Below are positions 1 through 8,744 of a DNA stretch of 64,000 nt, piece after piece; the stretch's first letter is position 1; each line of letters begins with the position of its first letter. The stretch lies in NCBI GenBank assembly GCA_030681675.1, contig JAUXRP010000012.1:1-64000 (forward strand), written 5' to 3'. Origin of the DNA: Candidatus Planktophila sp. (lineage in GTDB: Bacteria > Actinomycetota > Actinomycetes > Nanopelagicales > Nanopelagicaceae). Both the position numbers and the translations under genes were made by a program. The notes under the pieces are model-generated. The model saw nothing but the letters and a program-made list of their open reading frames with translations, did no database searches and was not told the origin of the DNA.

Positions 1-1
1 T

Positions 2-427
2 ATCGGGGCTGGTGAGCCTTTGCTTGGCGATCTAATAGGGTGGCGCAAACTCACGGTCGGCGATCGAAGCTGGCGCATTATTTGGAGAAGCACGAAGGAT
101 AAATCTGGCGGCGAGATAATTGAAATAGCTCAGGTCTGGGCAATTGGCGCACGGAGTGATTCCGAAATCTACAATGAGATGAAGAAAAGAATTGCATCTG
201 CTCCATCCTCGCCTAAAACAACAGCATTGTTCGACGTTCTCGAACTATTCGGTGAAAAAGTTGGCGACATTGTTGCATCACCGGAACCAGAGGACTCACC
301 TGCCCCCAAGTGGTTACTGAATAAACTCGAGCACAGCCTCGGTTTGCACCAGGATCAGATACGTGGGCTCTCTGTTGAACAGGCGATGGAGATTTGGGAA
401 GAGTACATAAGTAGGCCGAAGCAGTAG
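2..427 (+). CDS. RelE/ParE-like toxin domain protein, 5' end outside the window
   Basis: The reading frame is open to the left edge (codons from base 2 read IGAGEPLLGDLIGWRKL), so this is the 3' part of a gene. The pattern G-D-L-I-G-W-R-K-L, then SWRIIWR, then VWAIGARSDSEIYNEMKKRI resembles the last beta strands of RelE/ParE mRNA-interferase or gyrase-toxin folds. That domain ends near base 200, but the protein continues for about 75 more residues, unlike stand-alone RelE toxins of about 90 aa. No partner antitoxin is visible downstream, because the next gene starts 65 bp later and is unrelated. An antitoxin could lie upstream of the window. The toxin call is by motif resemblance only. Confidence 0.5.
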   Translation: MGAGEPLLGDLIGWRKLTVGDRSWRIIWRSTKDKSGGEIIEIAQVWAIGARSDSEIYNEMKKRIASAPSSPKTTALFDVLELFGEKVGDIVASPEPEDSPAPKWLLNKLEHSLGLHQDQIRGLSVEQAMEIWEEYISRPKQ

Positions 428-480
428 CCGTGGTTTGCGCTGGAACGAAAACCTCCGCGCACAACCGGAGGTAGACCAGA

Positions 481-486
481 TATATT
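481..486 (+). promoter_or_regulatory. -10 hexamer TATATT, leaderless start of the cyclase gene
   Basis: TATATT is followed by exactly 6 nt (CTGGCA) and then ATG at 493. No Shine-Dalgarno sequence precedes the ATG, so transcription probably starts at or next to the start codon. Confidence 0.6.
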
Positions 487-492
487 CTGGCA

Positions 493-1167
493 ATGAGTGA
501 ATACCGAGCACATTACGTTGATCTAAGCCATACGATTGAAATCGATAAAATCACTTATCCAGGTTTTCCAGCTCCAGTGATCACACCACATTTAACCCGT
601 GAGAATTCTAAATCTATCTATGCGCCCGGCACTGAATTTGCGATTGACATCATCACCATGATTGGCAATACCGGAACATATCTGGATAGTCCATACCACC
701 GATATGCCGACGGCGCTGACTTGGCAGCACTTGACCTTAGAACATTGGTAAATCTGCGGGCTGAAGTGTTTCACTTAGATGGGTCGCTTGAGAGGGGCAT
801 CCCTGCAGAGGTCTTCTACGACCGCAATCTGGTCGGTGCTGCAGTCCTTCTACACACGGGCTGGGATCGATTCTTTGGTACGCCGGAATATGGGATTGAC
901 GCGCCATTCTTGACGGAATCTGGCGCAAGTTACTTAGTACAAAGTGGAGTGCAACTTGTAGGAATTGATTCAGTCAATATTGACGACACTCAAAGTGGCG
1001 GAACACGTCCTGCGCACTCTCTTTTGTTGGCAGCTGGGATCCATGTTGTTGAACATTTAACCAATCTTGCAGAACTTCCGCCACAAGGAGCACGCTTCAC
1101 CGCAGTTCCACCAAAAATCAAGAACTTCGGAACATTTCCAGTCCGTGCATTTGCCGAAATCGCCTGA
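493..1167 (+). CDS. cyclase family protein (kynurenine formamidase-like metal hydrolase)
   Basis: This 224-aa protein matches the cyclase family (PF04199), metal-dependent hydrolases that include kynurenine formamidase and isatin hydrolase. The opening VDLSHTIE and the segment NTGTYLDSPYHRYADG around residues 56-71 correspond to the family motif HxGTHxDxPxH, in which His and Asp bind the metal. The first His of the consensus is Asn here and the second is Tyr, so the metal site may differ from the type enzymes. Length is normal. The ATG at 493 is chosen because a -10 hexamer ends 6 nt before it. No tryptophan-degradation genes are nearby, so the substrate is unknown. Confidence 0.8.
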   Translation: MSEYRAHYVDLSHTIEIDKITYPGFPAPVITPHLTRENSKSIYAPGTEFAIDIITMIGNTGTYLDSPYHRYADGADLAALDLRTLVNLRAEVFHLDGSLERGIPAEVFYDRNLVGAAVLLHTGWDRFFGTPEYGIDAPFLTESGASYLVQSGVQLVGIDSVNIDDTQSGGTRPAHSLLLAAGIHVVEHLTNLAELPPQGARFTAVPPKIKNFGTFPVRAFAEIA

Positions 1168-1222
1168 GCATGATTGAAGTAAGACTGCCAACCCCGCGAA
1201 TCGTTAATGCAACTCCATGCTC

Positions 1223-1651
1223 TCAGGTGACATGCAATGATCCATCCTCGTTGAAATCAAATGCTCCCCATGCGACTTCCCATAAGTATCCATCTGGATC
1301 AGTGAAGTACCCGGAGTAACCGCCCCAAAAAGTATCGGCAGCGGGCTTCACAATGTTGGCACCAGCCGCTTCCGCAGTTGCCAACACCTCATCCACTTCG
1401 CCCCGTTCCCTCACGTTATGTGCCAACGTGATCCCGGAAAACTTCGAGCGTTGCTCATTCCAGTCGGAGCCAATGTCGCCAGCGAGATCTTGGTAGGGGT
1501 AGAGCGCGAGTGTGACACCGAGTGTTTGGAAGAAGACTATGCCGCTTTCAGGTGATCGGTTGGTCGGCAATTTAAGTCCGTCCTTGTAGAAGCGGTACGA
1601 GCGCTCAAGATCGGCTACACCTAAAGTGATAATCGATATGCGGGGTTCCAT
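1223..1651 (-). CDS. VOC (glyoxalase/bleomycin resistance) family protein
   Basis: This 142-aa single-module protein has the paired beta-alpha-beta-beta-beta layout of the vicinal oxygen chelate superfamily: an N-terminal ISIITLGVADLERSYRFY unit and a C-terminal GYSGYFTDPDGYLWEVAW unit, the usual ending with a metal-ligand Glu. Such proteins act as glyoxalases, dioxygenases or drug-binding proteins, and the substrate cannot be told from sequence. It lies downstream of the DUF885 gene on the same strand, 139 bp away, and has its own promoter. Confidence 0.8.
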   Translation of the reverse strand: MEPRISIITLGVADLERSYRFYKDGLKLPTNRSPESGIVFFQTLGVTLALYPYQDLAGDIGSDWNEQRSKFSGITLAHNVRERGEVDEVLATAEAAGANIVKPAADTFWGGYSGYFTDPDGYLWEVAWGAFDFNEDGSLHVT

Positions 1652-1657
1652 TGCCGA

Positions 1658-1663
1658 AGATTA
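1658..1663 (-). promoter_or_regulatory. -10 hexamer TAATCT, leaderless start of the VOC gene
   Basis: Read on the minus strand, TAATCT is followed by TCGGCA (6 nt) and the ATG at 1651, with no SD sequence. Confidence 0.55.
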
Positions 1664-1790
1664 CTACTCATCATGTACGACCCATCAAGGGCGGTGTTAC
1701 GAACTTACGTCAAAGTCTGTATGGCATTTGTTTATGTCACTCTTTCTTAAACGGTCTCATGAATTTTCAGCAATAACTTCAAGAACAAAT

Positions 1791-3446
1791 TTAGTTGCCG
1801 TCCCACTTAGCGATTTCAGCCTTGAATGGATCAAGGCCCATTGGACCCTGCCTAAAGGCATAGGCATGGAACTTCTTTAATGAGAACTTGTCGCCAAGAC
1901 GTTGCTTGGCTTCTGCGCGGGCATCGAGCCAGAACTTTTCACCCACCTTATAAGAAATTGCCTGAGCAGGGCGTCCCAAGTAGCGATCGATTTCACTTCG
2001 AGCAAAACCCTCATCGAGCAACGCGTTATTGATCATCAATTGAACCGCAGATTCGGCGCTCCAAATATTTCCCTCTGGATCTTTGTACCCCAGGTGCATT
2101 CCGATATCGACCACAACGCGAGCGGCCCGCATTGCCTGCATCGAGAGCATGCCCATTTCTTCCCCTGGATCCGTGTAAACACCTAGCTCATCCACAAATC
2201 GCTCTGCGTATAGCGCCCAACCTTCCGAAAGCCCACTTACCCAACCCTCAAGACGCTGGAAGCGGCTAATACGTTCGCGCTCCACGACCGTGCTGGCAAT
2301 TTGCAGGTGATGGCCGGGTACTGCTTCGTGGTACCAAATCGTTGGCATTTGCCACCAGGTAAATTCACTCTTGCCCAATGTTGGAAACCAGGTAGTTCCT
2401 GGTCGGGAAAAATCCTCAGAAGGGCGTTGGTAATACGGCGCGGCAGCGCTTCCCAACGGAGCCAACTTCACATCACAAAATCGAATCCGCTCATCGATGT
2501 CGAAGTGAATGCCATCCATCGCCGCAACTGCATCATCGGTGAATGTGCGCAGTCGGCGCAGCATTTCATCAGCCCCATGCACTGCGTACTTGGGGTCTGC
2601 ATCAAGATGATCAGCAACCTCCCGCAGAGTCAGCGCACCCGGTTTGATTCTTTCAGCAACTTTCCACATGCGTTCATTGATCTGCGCCAAATCTGCCAAG
2701 CCCCACTCATAGGTGGCACGTAGGTCAAGTGTTGCACCAGTGTAGAAACGCACCCAGCGTACGTATCGCTCCTCACCTACCCCGTCGGTTTGCGTGGCCA
2801 TCGGTAAGTAATTATTTATTAGCCATTGCCCCGTTTCACCCGCCGCCTTATCGGCAGCGATGCCCGCAGCATGTAGTTCGGGATACTTTCCCGCAGAATC
2901 GAATCGCTTGGCAAGTCCGGTAAATGCACCTTCAGAAAAGGTCGCCAATTGCTTTGCCACAGTTTGAGTTTGGCGAACGGTATTGACCTTTCCCATCTTT
3001 GCTAGATCGTTGATGCATGAAATCCAGGACTTGAGAGCACCATCAACTGCATTCATGCGCGCGGTGATATTGGCAATCTGCGCAGGCGTATCGTATTTCA
3101 TCACTTCAAAGACTTGGCGAATTAACGTGCCAGGAGAGGAGATCACCGCCCAGCTATTTTGTGGATCATAGGCCTCTGCCAGAAGTAGTTGAGTTGACAG
3201 TCGCTCTTGCATTACATCACGCGCAATTCGATCAATCTCATCAATCGGTTCTAGTTTGCTTAACCGTTCTAAGCCAGAGCGAATGTGCTCCAATCTCTTA
3301 ACATATCCCTGAAGTGAGAAGTCGTCGAGCTGATCATCCAAATCGTTCTTACCAAGAAAAGTCAGAGCAATAGGGCTCAACTTCTCACCTTCGGTTGTAT
3401 ACGTATCGCCAAGTTCAAAAATGGGAGAACGAAAGTTTGAGTCCAT
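1791..3446 (-). CDS. DUF885 family zinc-metallopeptidase-like protein
   Basis: This 551-aa protein matches DUF885, a family related to thermolysin-like and M32-type metallohydrolases and common in Actinobacteria. The signature WYHEAVPGHHLQIAS near residue 370 contains HExxPGHH, expected to bind zinc and carry the catalytic Glu. The segment LSEGWALYAERFVDELG about 35 residues later supplies the third ligand region. There is no signal peptide, so the protein is predicted cytoplasmic. Length is typical. Peptidase activity is inferred from the motif, since few members are characterised. The start at 3446 is supported by a leaderless promoter. Confidence 0.85.
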   Translation of the reverse strand: MDSNFRSPIFELGDTYTTEGEKLSPIALTFLGKNDLDDQLDDFSLQGYVKRLEHIRSGLERLSKLEPIDEIDRIARDVMQERLSTQLLLAEAYDPQNSWAVISSPGTLIRQVFEVMKYDTPAQIANITARMNAVDGALKSWISCINDLAKMGKVNTVRQTQTVAKQLATFSEGAFTGLAKRFDSAGKYPELHAAGIAADKAAGETGQWLINNYLPMATQTDGVGEERYVRWVRFYTGATLDLRATYEWGLADLAQINERMWKVAERIKPGALTLREVADHLDADPKYAVHGADEMLRRLRTFTDDAVAAMDGIHFDIDERIRFCDVKLAPLGSAAAPYYQRPSEDFSRPGTTWFPTLGKSEFTWWQMPTIWYHEAVPGHHLQIASTVVERERISRFQRLEGWVSGLSEGWALYAERFVDELGVYTDPGEEMGMLSMQAMRAARVVVDIGMHLGYKDPEGNIWSAESAVQLMINNALLDEGFARSEIDRYLGRPAQAISYKVGEKFWLDARAEAKQRLGDKFSLKKFHAYAFRQGPMGLDPFKAEIAKWDGN

Positions 3447-3452
3447 GGCACT

Positions 3453-3458
3453 TTTATA
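3453..3458 (-). promoter_or_regulatory. -10 hexamer TATAAA, leaderless start of the DUF885 gene
   Basis: On the minus strand TATAAA is followed by AGTGCC (6 nt) and the ATG at 3446. Confidence 0.5.
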
Positions 3459-3532
3459 TCAGTCAAGAGCAGGCACGTCGATAGCAAAACTCTTCCGTGA
3501 CCGCCAGGACGCTTAGACCTCTAAAGAAATCT

Positions 3533-4693
3533 TTAGTCGGACAGTAGTGCCATTGGTGATCCCTCAGGAATGTAGATGCAAGCGGGATCCTCACCCAGTG
3601 CATTACCTGTGGCGGCATATGCGCGCGCACGCGAGCCCCCGCATAAATCGGCGTATTCGCAGTAGCCACATCGACCAGAGAAGTTGGAAGATCTGATCTC
3701 GCGAAGCAAAAAGTTATCTCGATAGATTTCGGCGATTGGATGCTCGCGAACATTTCCTAGTGGCTGTGGTAAAAATCCGGCCGGATAAATCTCACCTTCA
3801 TAAGCTACAAAGACAATTCCTTTACCATCACGGGTAGCCGTTGTGTGCGCGCGCATTCGCATTGTTGCTGGACCCAGTAGTGAAATCAATCGTTGCGATA
3901 ATCTTTCATAAAGTGCACTTACTGGTGCTTCATCCCCAGCAAGTCGACGAGTGACAATACGTCGGAAAAATGGAGCTTCGACTGTGCGAATAATGAAACC
4001 GTACTGCGATGCGTCGTAGAGGAAGTGACAGATGTCTTCGTGCTCTTGCGGGGTAATGGCTTCAGTCGATATTCCGCGACCCATTTGAACAAGAAAGAAA
4101 ACCTCCCAAATCTGTGCGCCGGCATCTGCGACGATCTTGGCAATTTCGACGAGTTCATCGACATTGGATCGCATTACCGTGGTGTTGACCTGAACTGTCA
4201 TTCCAGCTGCAGTCAGCGCACGAATCGCTTCAACTGTTTTTTCAAAATGTCCAGGAATGCCTCGCACTGTTTCATGTGTCTGGGCTATTGCACCATCCAA
4301 AGAGATTGAGACTGCTTTCACTCCACTGGTACGAATTCGCTCAATCATTTCAAGGGTAAGCGATGGAGTTACGGATGGAGAGAGAGCAACCGGTACTCCT
4401 AATTTAACTGCGTGCTCAACAAGAGTGAATATATCCGGGCGCAACAGACAATCGCCACCGGTAAGAACAAGTATTGGAAAGGGTCTTCCAAAGGCGGCAA
4501 CTTGATTTATAAGTTCCAATCCCTCAGTGCTGGTGAGTTCGCCCGGAAGAGCTTCTGCAGTAGCGCTAGCCCGGCAATGTTTACACGCTAACTGGCAGGC
4601 ACGAGTTGTTTCCCAGAAAACTAACATGGGACGTTGTCCGTAATCTAAACGGGGTTTTGAACTCGTTGCGACATTGCTGTGATCATGCGCCAT
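3533..4693 (-). CDS. radical SAM/SPASM protein, heme-locus type
   Basis: The protein has 386 aa. CQLACKHC (Cys33, Cys37, Cys40) is the CxxxCxxC site of the SAM-cleaving 4Fe-4S cluster. The C-terminal cysteines in GRCGYCEYADLCGGSRARA and DPAC are a SPASM-type site for auxiliary clusters. The overall pattern recalls actinobacterial radical SAM proteins of the TIGR04053 kind and the heme-pathway enzymes AhbD and NirJ. The ATG lies 2 nt after the hemE stop codon on the same strand, so the two genes form one transcript. That pairing suggests a role after uroporphyrinogen decarboxylation, such as porphyrin side-chain oxidation, but this is inference. A peptide-modifying role (PqqE-like) is less likely because no small precursor gene is nearby. 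Confidence 0.8.
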   Translation of the reverse strand: MAHDHSNVATSSKPRLDYGQRPMLVFWETTRACQLACKHCRASATAEALPGELTSTEGLELINQVAAFGRPFPILVLTGGDCLLRPDIFTLVEHAVKLGVPVALSPSVTPSLTLEMIERIRTSGVKAVSISLDGAIAQTHETVRGIPGHFEKTVEAIRALTAAGMTVQVNTTVMRSNVDELVEIAKIVADAGAQIWEVFFLVQMGRGISTEAITPQEHEDICHFLYDASQYGFIIRTVEAPFFRRIVTRRLAGDEAPVSALYERLSQRLISLLGPATMRMRAHTTATRDGKGIVFVAYEGEIYPAGFLPQPLGNVREHPIAEIYRDNFLLREIRSSNFSGRCGYCEYADLCGGSRARAYAATGNALGEDPACIYIPEGSPMALLSD

Positions 4694-4695
4694 TG

Positions 4696-5757
4696 TTAAG
4701 CCCCATCTCCGTGAATGAAGGCGACCATTCGAGTAAGAATTTCTGGATCGGTATCTGGCGGTACTCCATGTCCGAGATTTATTACATGGGCCGGTGCAAG
4801 TGAGCCACGTTCCATGACATCAGTGACATGAAGTTTTAATTCATCCCATGAGCCACTCAGTTTTTCCGGATTAATATTTCCTTGCAGGGGTACAGCCCCA
4901 CCCAAAATTTCATTTGCTACATCCAATGGTGTCTCTGAATCAATTCCCATAACGCTTGCACCGACATCGCGCATCTGCGTCAGCATTGAACCAGTCTTAG
5001 TTCCAAAGTGAACCCGAGCTACCGGCAGATCTGAAAGTGAAGCCATCACGGATTTCGAGTGAGGCGCAGCAAAAACTACGTATTCATCTAGAGAGAGTTT
5101 CCCAGCCCATGAGTCAAAGAGTTGAAGCGCACTTGCTCCTGCCATTACTTGGGCGCGGATGAAAGTACTTGTTGTCCGAGATACCCAAGAAAGTATGTCG
5201 TGCCAGAGTTGCGGGTCATTCTTCATTAGCGCGCGAGTTATTGGTAGATCTTTGGAGGGAGCTCCTTCAATTAAATATGACGCTAGCGTAAAAGGAGCTC
5301 CACCAAAACCGATCAAAGGTGTTGTACCAAGTTCTGCAATAACTATCTGGATCGCTTCGGTAATTGGAACCAGTGCATCTATATCGAGTTGACGAAGATT
5401 GTTTAGATCTTGTCTTGTCCGAACAGGCTGCCCGAGTACGGGTCCAACTCCTGAAACTATGTCGACATCTACGCCAGCCAAACGCAGTGGAATCACAATG
5501 TCACTAAAGAATATTGCAGCATCTACTTTATGTCGGCGCACTGGTTGGAGTGTAATTTCAGCGGCAATTTCTGGGCGCAGGCAGGATTCCAGCATGGGAA
5601 TCCCTTCCCGCAGGGATCGATATTCAGGAAGAGATCGACCCGCTTGACGCATCATCCAGACTGGTTTGTACGACGTGCGGATACCCTGGTAAGCCTTAAT
5701 AACATGGGAATCAGCGGTCAGACCAGAGATGAGTGGATGGGTCAATGGTAAGGACAC
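4696..5757 (-). CDS. hemE: uroporphyrinogen decarboxylase
   Basis: HemE removes the four acetate carboxyl groups of uroporphyrinogen III to give coproporphyrinogen III. The N-terminal substrate-binding motif VWMMRQAGRSLPEYR is clear, with Ser where Tyr is usual. FGGAPFTLASYLIEG and the C-terminal NLGHGVPPDTDPE, which carries the conserved catalytic-region His, are also present. The 353-aa length is normal. The start is GTG at 5757, 39 bp from the hemA start on the other strand. The radical SAM gene follows after 2 nt. A CATGAT hexamer 6 nt before the GTG may be a weak -10. Confidence 0.96.
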   Translation of the reverse strand: MSLPLTHPLISGLTADSHVIKAYQGIRTSYKPVWMMRQAGRSLPEYRSLREGIPMLESCLRPEIAAEITLQPVRRHKVDAAIFFSDIVIPLRLAGVDVDIVSGVGPVLGQPVRTRQDLNNLRQLDIDALVPITEAIQIVIAELGTTPLIGFGGAPFTLASYLIEGAPSKDLPITRALMKNDPQLWHDILSWVSRTTSTFIRAQVMAGASALQLFDSWAGKLSLDEYVVFAAPHSKSVMASLSDLPVARVHFGTKTGSMLTQMRDVGASVMGIDSETPLDVANEILGGAVPLQGNINPEKLSGSWDELKLHVTDVMERGSLAPAHVINLGHGVPPDTDPEILTRMVAFIHGDGA

Positions 5758-5784
5758 GGGAATATCATGCCATTGAAATGGGGT

Positions 5785-5790
5785 TACTAT
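5785..5790 (+). promoter_or_regulatory. -10 hexamer TACTAT, leaderless start of hemA
   Basis: TACTAT is followed by TCGCGA (6 nt) and GTG at 5797. This argues for GTG 5797 as the hemA start rather than the in-frame ATG at 5767, which lies upstream of the hexamer. Confidence 0.65.
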
Positions 5791-5796
5791 TCGCGA

Positions 5797-7056
5797 GTGG
5801 CGTTGGTATTAATTGGTGCGAGTCATCACAATCTCTCACTTGCTAAACTCGAAATACTTGAGCAAAGAGCAAGTGATGTACGTAAACACCTATTCAACTC
5901 TTCAAGCAGCGAGCACGGAATAAATGGCGGAGTTCTCATCTCCACGTGTAATCGCTTTGAGGTTTATTTTGATACCGAAAAGTTCCATGGTGCTGTCGAT
6001 CACGTTATAGAAGTGATCAAAGAAATCTCCGGTTTAAATGAAGTTGAGCTTAACCAGGTGCTGCAAGTATCTAGTGGCATGGAAGTAGTCCAGCATCTTT
6101 TTGCGGTCTCCGCAGGTCTAGAGTCCATGATTATTGGTGAGGCAGAAATCTCCGGCCAAGTCCGCAACTCTTTTAAATTAGCTCAAAAAGAGAAGAGCAC
6201 CACGCCGCTGTTGGAACAGCTCTTTCAACGCGCCCTTGCAAATTCGAAGGTCGTGAAACATTCAACTGGTCTGGGTGCAGCAGGTCGATCGATCATAGAT
6301 GTTGGACTTACCATAATTCAAGATAGGTACGGCGAGATAGCGGGCAAACCGGTAGTTGTGCTAGGAACAGGTGCTTATGCACGAGTCGTAGTTGCCGCTC
6401 TACAACGCAGAGGCTGCTCCGATATATCTGTTTGTTCCTCCAGTGGACGGGCTCATCAATTTTCTCAATCTCACAATACTAAGGAGATAGCCAGCGATGG
6501 ACTTGCCAAAGCAATCGCCCAGGCGGTCTTGGTTGTTGCCTGCAGTGACAATTTAAATCCGGTAATCGACGATGCACTGATAAAAGCAGCTCGCAACGGA
6601 GCGCAGATACTTCCGATTATCGATGTTGGGCTTACCTCAAATCTTATGCCTGAAGTAAAAGGTATGGACGAAGTCGACGTCATTGATCTCGAAGTCATCC
6701 GCGAAAACGCTCCTCAGGAGTATGGCACGGAAATTTTCCAAGCCCACGAGATAGTGCAAAAAGCGGTACGTGAATTTGATAGCGAGCAGTTAGGTCGATC
6801 GATGGATCCGGCCGTAGCTGCTATGAGATCTCACGTAGGTATTTTTATAGATTTGGAAGTGCAAGGTGTACGAGAAAAATCTGGTGATGAAATCGCAGCC
6901 CAAGTTGAACACTCATTGCGGCGGGTAACTAATGCTTTGCTCCACACTCCCTCTGTGAGAGCACGTACTCTTATTCGCTCAGGAGATCAGAACGATTATC
7001 GACAAGCGCTGCAGGTTCTTTTTGGAATTGATCTTGAAATAACGAAAGATGTCTAA
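5797..7056 (+). CDS. hemA: glutamyl-tRNA reductase
   Basis: HemA reduces glutamyl-tRNA(Glu) to glutamate-1-semialdehyde with NADPH, the first committed step of C5-pathway tetrapyrrole synthesis. The catalytic Cys lies in LISTCNRFEVYF. IGEAEISGQVRNSF follows, then the Rossmann NADPH domain (VVVLGTGAYARVVV) and a C-terminal dimerisation helix. I start the gene at GTG 5797 (419 aa, beginning VALVLIGASHHNLSL), because enzymes of this family start right at this beta strand and a -10 hexamer sits 6 nt upstream. An ATG at 5767 would add 10 residues. The gene overlaps hemC by 8 bp, implying translational coupling. Confidence 0.95.
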   Translation: MALVLIGASHHNLSLAKLEILEQRASDVRKHLFNSSSSEHGINGGVLISTCNRFEVYFDTEKFHGAVDHVIEVIKEISGLNEVELNQVLQVSSGMEVVQHLFAVSAGLESMIIGEAEISGQVRNSFKLAQKEKSTTPLLEQLFQRALANSKVVKHSTGLGAAGRSIIDVGLTIIQDRYGEIAGKPVVVLGTGAYARVVVAALQRRGCSDISVCSSSGRAHQFSQSHNTKEIASDGLAKAIAQAVLVVACSDNLNPVIDDALIKAARNGAQILPIIDVGLTSNLMPEVKGMDEVDVIDLEVIRENAPQEYGTEIFQAHEIVQKAVREFDSEQLGRSMDPAVAAMRSHVGIFIDLEVQGVREKSGDEIAAQVEHSLRRVTNALLHTPSVRARTLIRSGDQNDYRQALQVLFGIDLEITKDV

Positions 7057-7987
7057 GAGAAACCTTGTTTTAGGAACACGGGGAAGTCTTCTTGCAACAA
7101 CTCAAGCTCGACTCGTAGCAAATCTACTGAACTCCAGTACTGGTTTAGAGATACATGAATCAATTATTCGTACCGAGGGAGATGACGTTTCTACATCGCT
7201 CACGCAGTTAGCGCGACCTGGTGTCTTCGTGACGGCATTGAGGGCGGCGCTTAAAGCCGGTGAAGTTGATTTGATTGTTCACTCTTACAAGGATCTGCCC
7301 TCTTTACCTGAACCCGGTATTGTTATCGCCGCGGTTCCAAAGCGGGAGGACTATCGAGATGCGCTTATCTCCAGAGATAATCTGACTCTCTTAGAACTAC
7401 CCGCGGGCGCTAAAATTGGAACCTCTTCTCCCCGGCGGGCGGCCCGAATTTCTCACTTTCGCCCCGATCTTGAACTCCATCCAATACGCGGAAATGTGGA
7501 TTCTCGCTTGGCAAAGGTAGCGCGGGGTGAGTTTGATGCAGCAGTCCTGGCAGTGGCTGGTCTAAACCGCCTTGGATATGCGGAAAAAATTTCCGAGTAC
7601 TTTACTCCAGATCAACTACTGCCTGCACCGGCGCAAGGTGCACTCGCAGTTGAGTGTCGCAGCGATGATGCGGAGTTGATTCAGATGCTTGCGTTGCTTG
7701 AGGATCAGCACTCCAGAGTTACAACAACGGCCGAGCGAGCAGTTCTCGTTGGAATTTCAGCGACATGTGCTACGGCTATCGGCGCGCTCGCAACGTATAG
7801 TGGCGGAATCTTGCACCTCGTCGCCGAACTTTCGGCAGCAGATGCGGATGAGCATGAAAGAAGTTTTGCGAGCCAGAGTGAGGTGGGTCTACTGGATCTA
7901 TCATCTGCACAAACTCTCGGATTGTCTGTGGCAGAGCAGATTATGAAAACAAAACTTGGTTTACGCTTTGGTTCAACTCGTGGTTAA
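7049..7987 (+). CDS. hemC: hydroxymethylbilane synthase (porphobilinogen deaminase)
   Basis: HemC joins four porphobilinogen molecules into hydroxymethylbilane on a dipyrromethane cofactor. The 312-aa protein shows LGTRGSLLATTQARLV at the N terminus, HSYKDLPS with the Lys of the active site, GTSSPRRAA and IRGNVDSRL. The cofactor Cys lies in GISATCATAIGALA; the usual neighbourhood is GGCQVPIG, so the residues around the Cys have drifted. It starts 8 bp before the end of hemA and overlaps hemD, so the cluster is read as one operon. Confidence 0.95.
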   Translation: MSKRNLVLGTRGSLLATTQARLVANLLNSSTGLEIHESIIRTEGDDVSTSLTQLARPGVFVTALRAALKAGEVDLIVHSYKDLPSLPEPGIVIAAVPKREDYRDALISRDNLTLLELPAGAKIGTSSPRRAARISHFRPDLELHPIRGNVDSRLAKVARGEFDAAVLAVAGLNRLGYAEKISEYFTPDQLLPAPAQGALAVECRSDDAELIQMLALLEDQHSRVTTTAERAVLVGISATCATAIGALATYSGGILHLVAELSAADADEHERSFASQSEVGLLDLSSAQTLGLSVAEQIMKTKLGLRFGSTRG

Positions 7988-8729
7988 GCCAGTGCTATTG
8001 ATTCGAAGTGAGAATAACGGAGTTGATTCGAGCGCTCTGGAAAAACTTGGAATCCCTTCCCACGTCGATCCCTATCTGGAGATCACTACCGCTAGCGATC
8101 ACAGTGCAGGATTGAAACTGATGGAGCTTTTGCGTACTTCGCAGCAACGGCTCTGGGTCATCGCCACGTCGAGAAATTCGATTCGATACTGGGCAGATTT
8201 AGTTGGGGAAGCGCAGTTTTGTGCGGAGTTGAAAAGCCATGAACATCTGAAGTTTGCAGCTATAGGTGAGGCCACTGCGCAAGTTCTACGAGATTATGGG
8301 GCATCGGAAATTTTCCTGCCCTCCGATTCCAGGGCTGAGATTTTGGGGCAAGAACTGGCTAAACACGATCGGCAATCGCATGCCTTAATACCAGGCGGAA
8401 ATCTCGCGCTGCCAAATTTGGCCGCAATTTTGCGGAGCTCTGGATGGAGTGTGCACACTGCCGAGGTTTATAGAACTTCACGCGTAAGCAAGGAGCCGCC
8501 ATCGGCCAACCTTTTGAGAGATGGTGCATTCAGTGCCGTACTCCTACGATCGCCGAGTGCGGTGGATGCCTTAACCCATTTTGTCCCACACCCACCCGCA
8601 CCATTAGTGTGTGCTGGCGCCACCACGGCCGCTGCAGTGCAAGCTCACGGTTTGCAGGTCGATGCCATTTCGGCGCAGCCCACCCCGGAGGCGGTAGCCG
8701 ACACTATTCATTCTTTAATTTTTCATTAG
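7980..8729 (+). CDS. hemD: uroporphyrinogen-III synthase
   Basis: HemD closes and inverts ring D of hydroxymethylbilane to form uroporphyrinogen III. The sequence is divergent, as usual for the family, but shows the two-lobe alpha/beta layout: VLLIRSENNGVD at the start, FAAIGEATAQVLRDYGA in lobe two, and VLLRSPSAVDALTHF with VCAGATTAAAVQAHG near the end. GTG 7980 is chosen because it begins just before the first beta strand and overlaps the hemC stop (7985-7987). An earlier in-frame codon at 7956 is possible but would add an unlikely leader. Its place between hemC and hemB supports the call. Confidence 0.9.
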   Translation: MVKPVLLIRSENNGVDSSALEKLGIPSHVDPYLEITTASDHSAGLKLMELLRTSQQRLWVIATSRNSIRYWADLVGEAQFCAELKSHEHLKFAAIGEATAQVLRDYGASEIFLPSDSRAEILGQELAKHDRQSHALIPGGNLALPNLAAILRSSGWSVHTAEVYRTSRVSKEPPSANLLRDGAFSAVLLRSPSAVDALTHFVPHPPAPLVCAGATTAAAVQAHGLQVDAISAQPTPEAVADTIHSLIFH

Positions 8730-8744
8730 CGATAAGGTAAAAAC

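Noticed and set aside
5767-5796. ATG 5767 as hemA start
   Set aside because: It lies upstream of the TACTAT hexamer that sits 6 nt before GTG 5797 and would add ten residues (MPLKWGYYSR) without family support.
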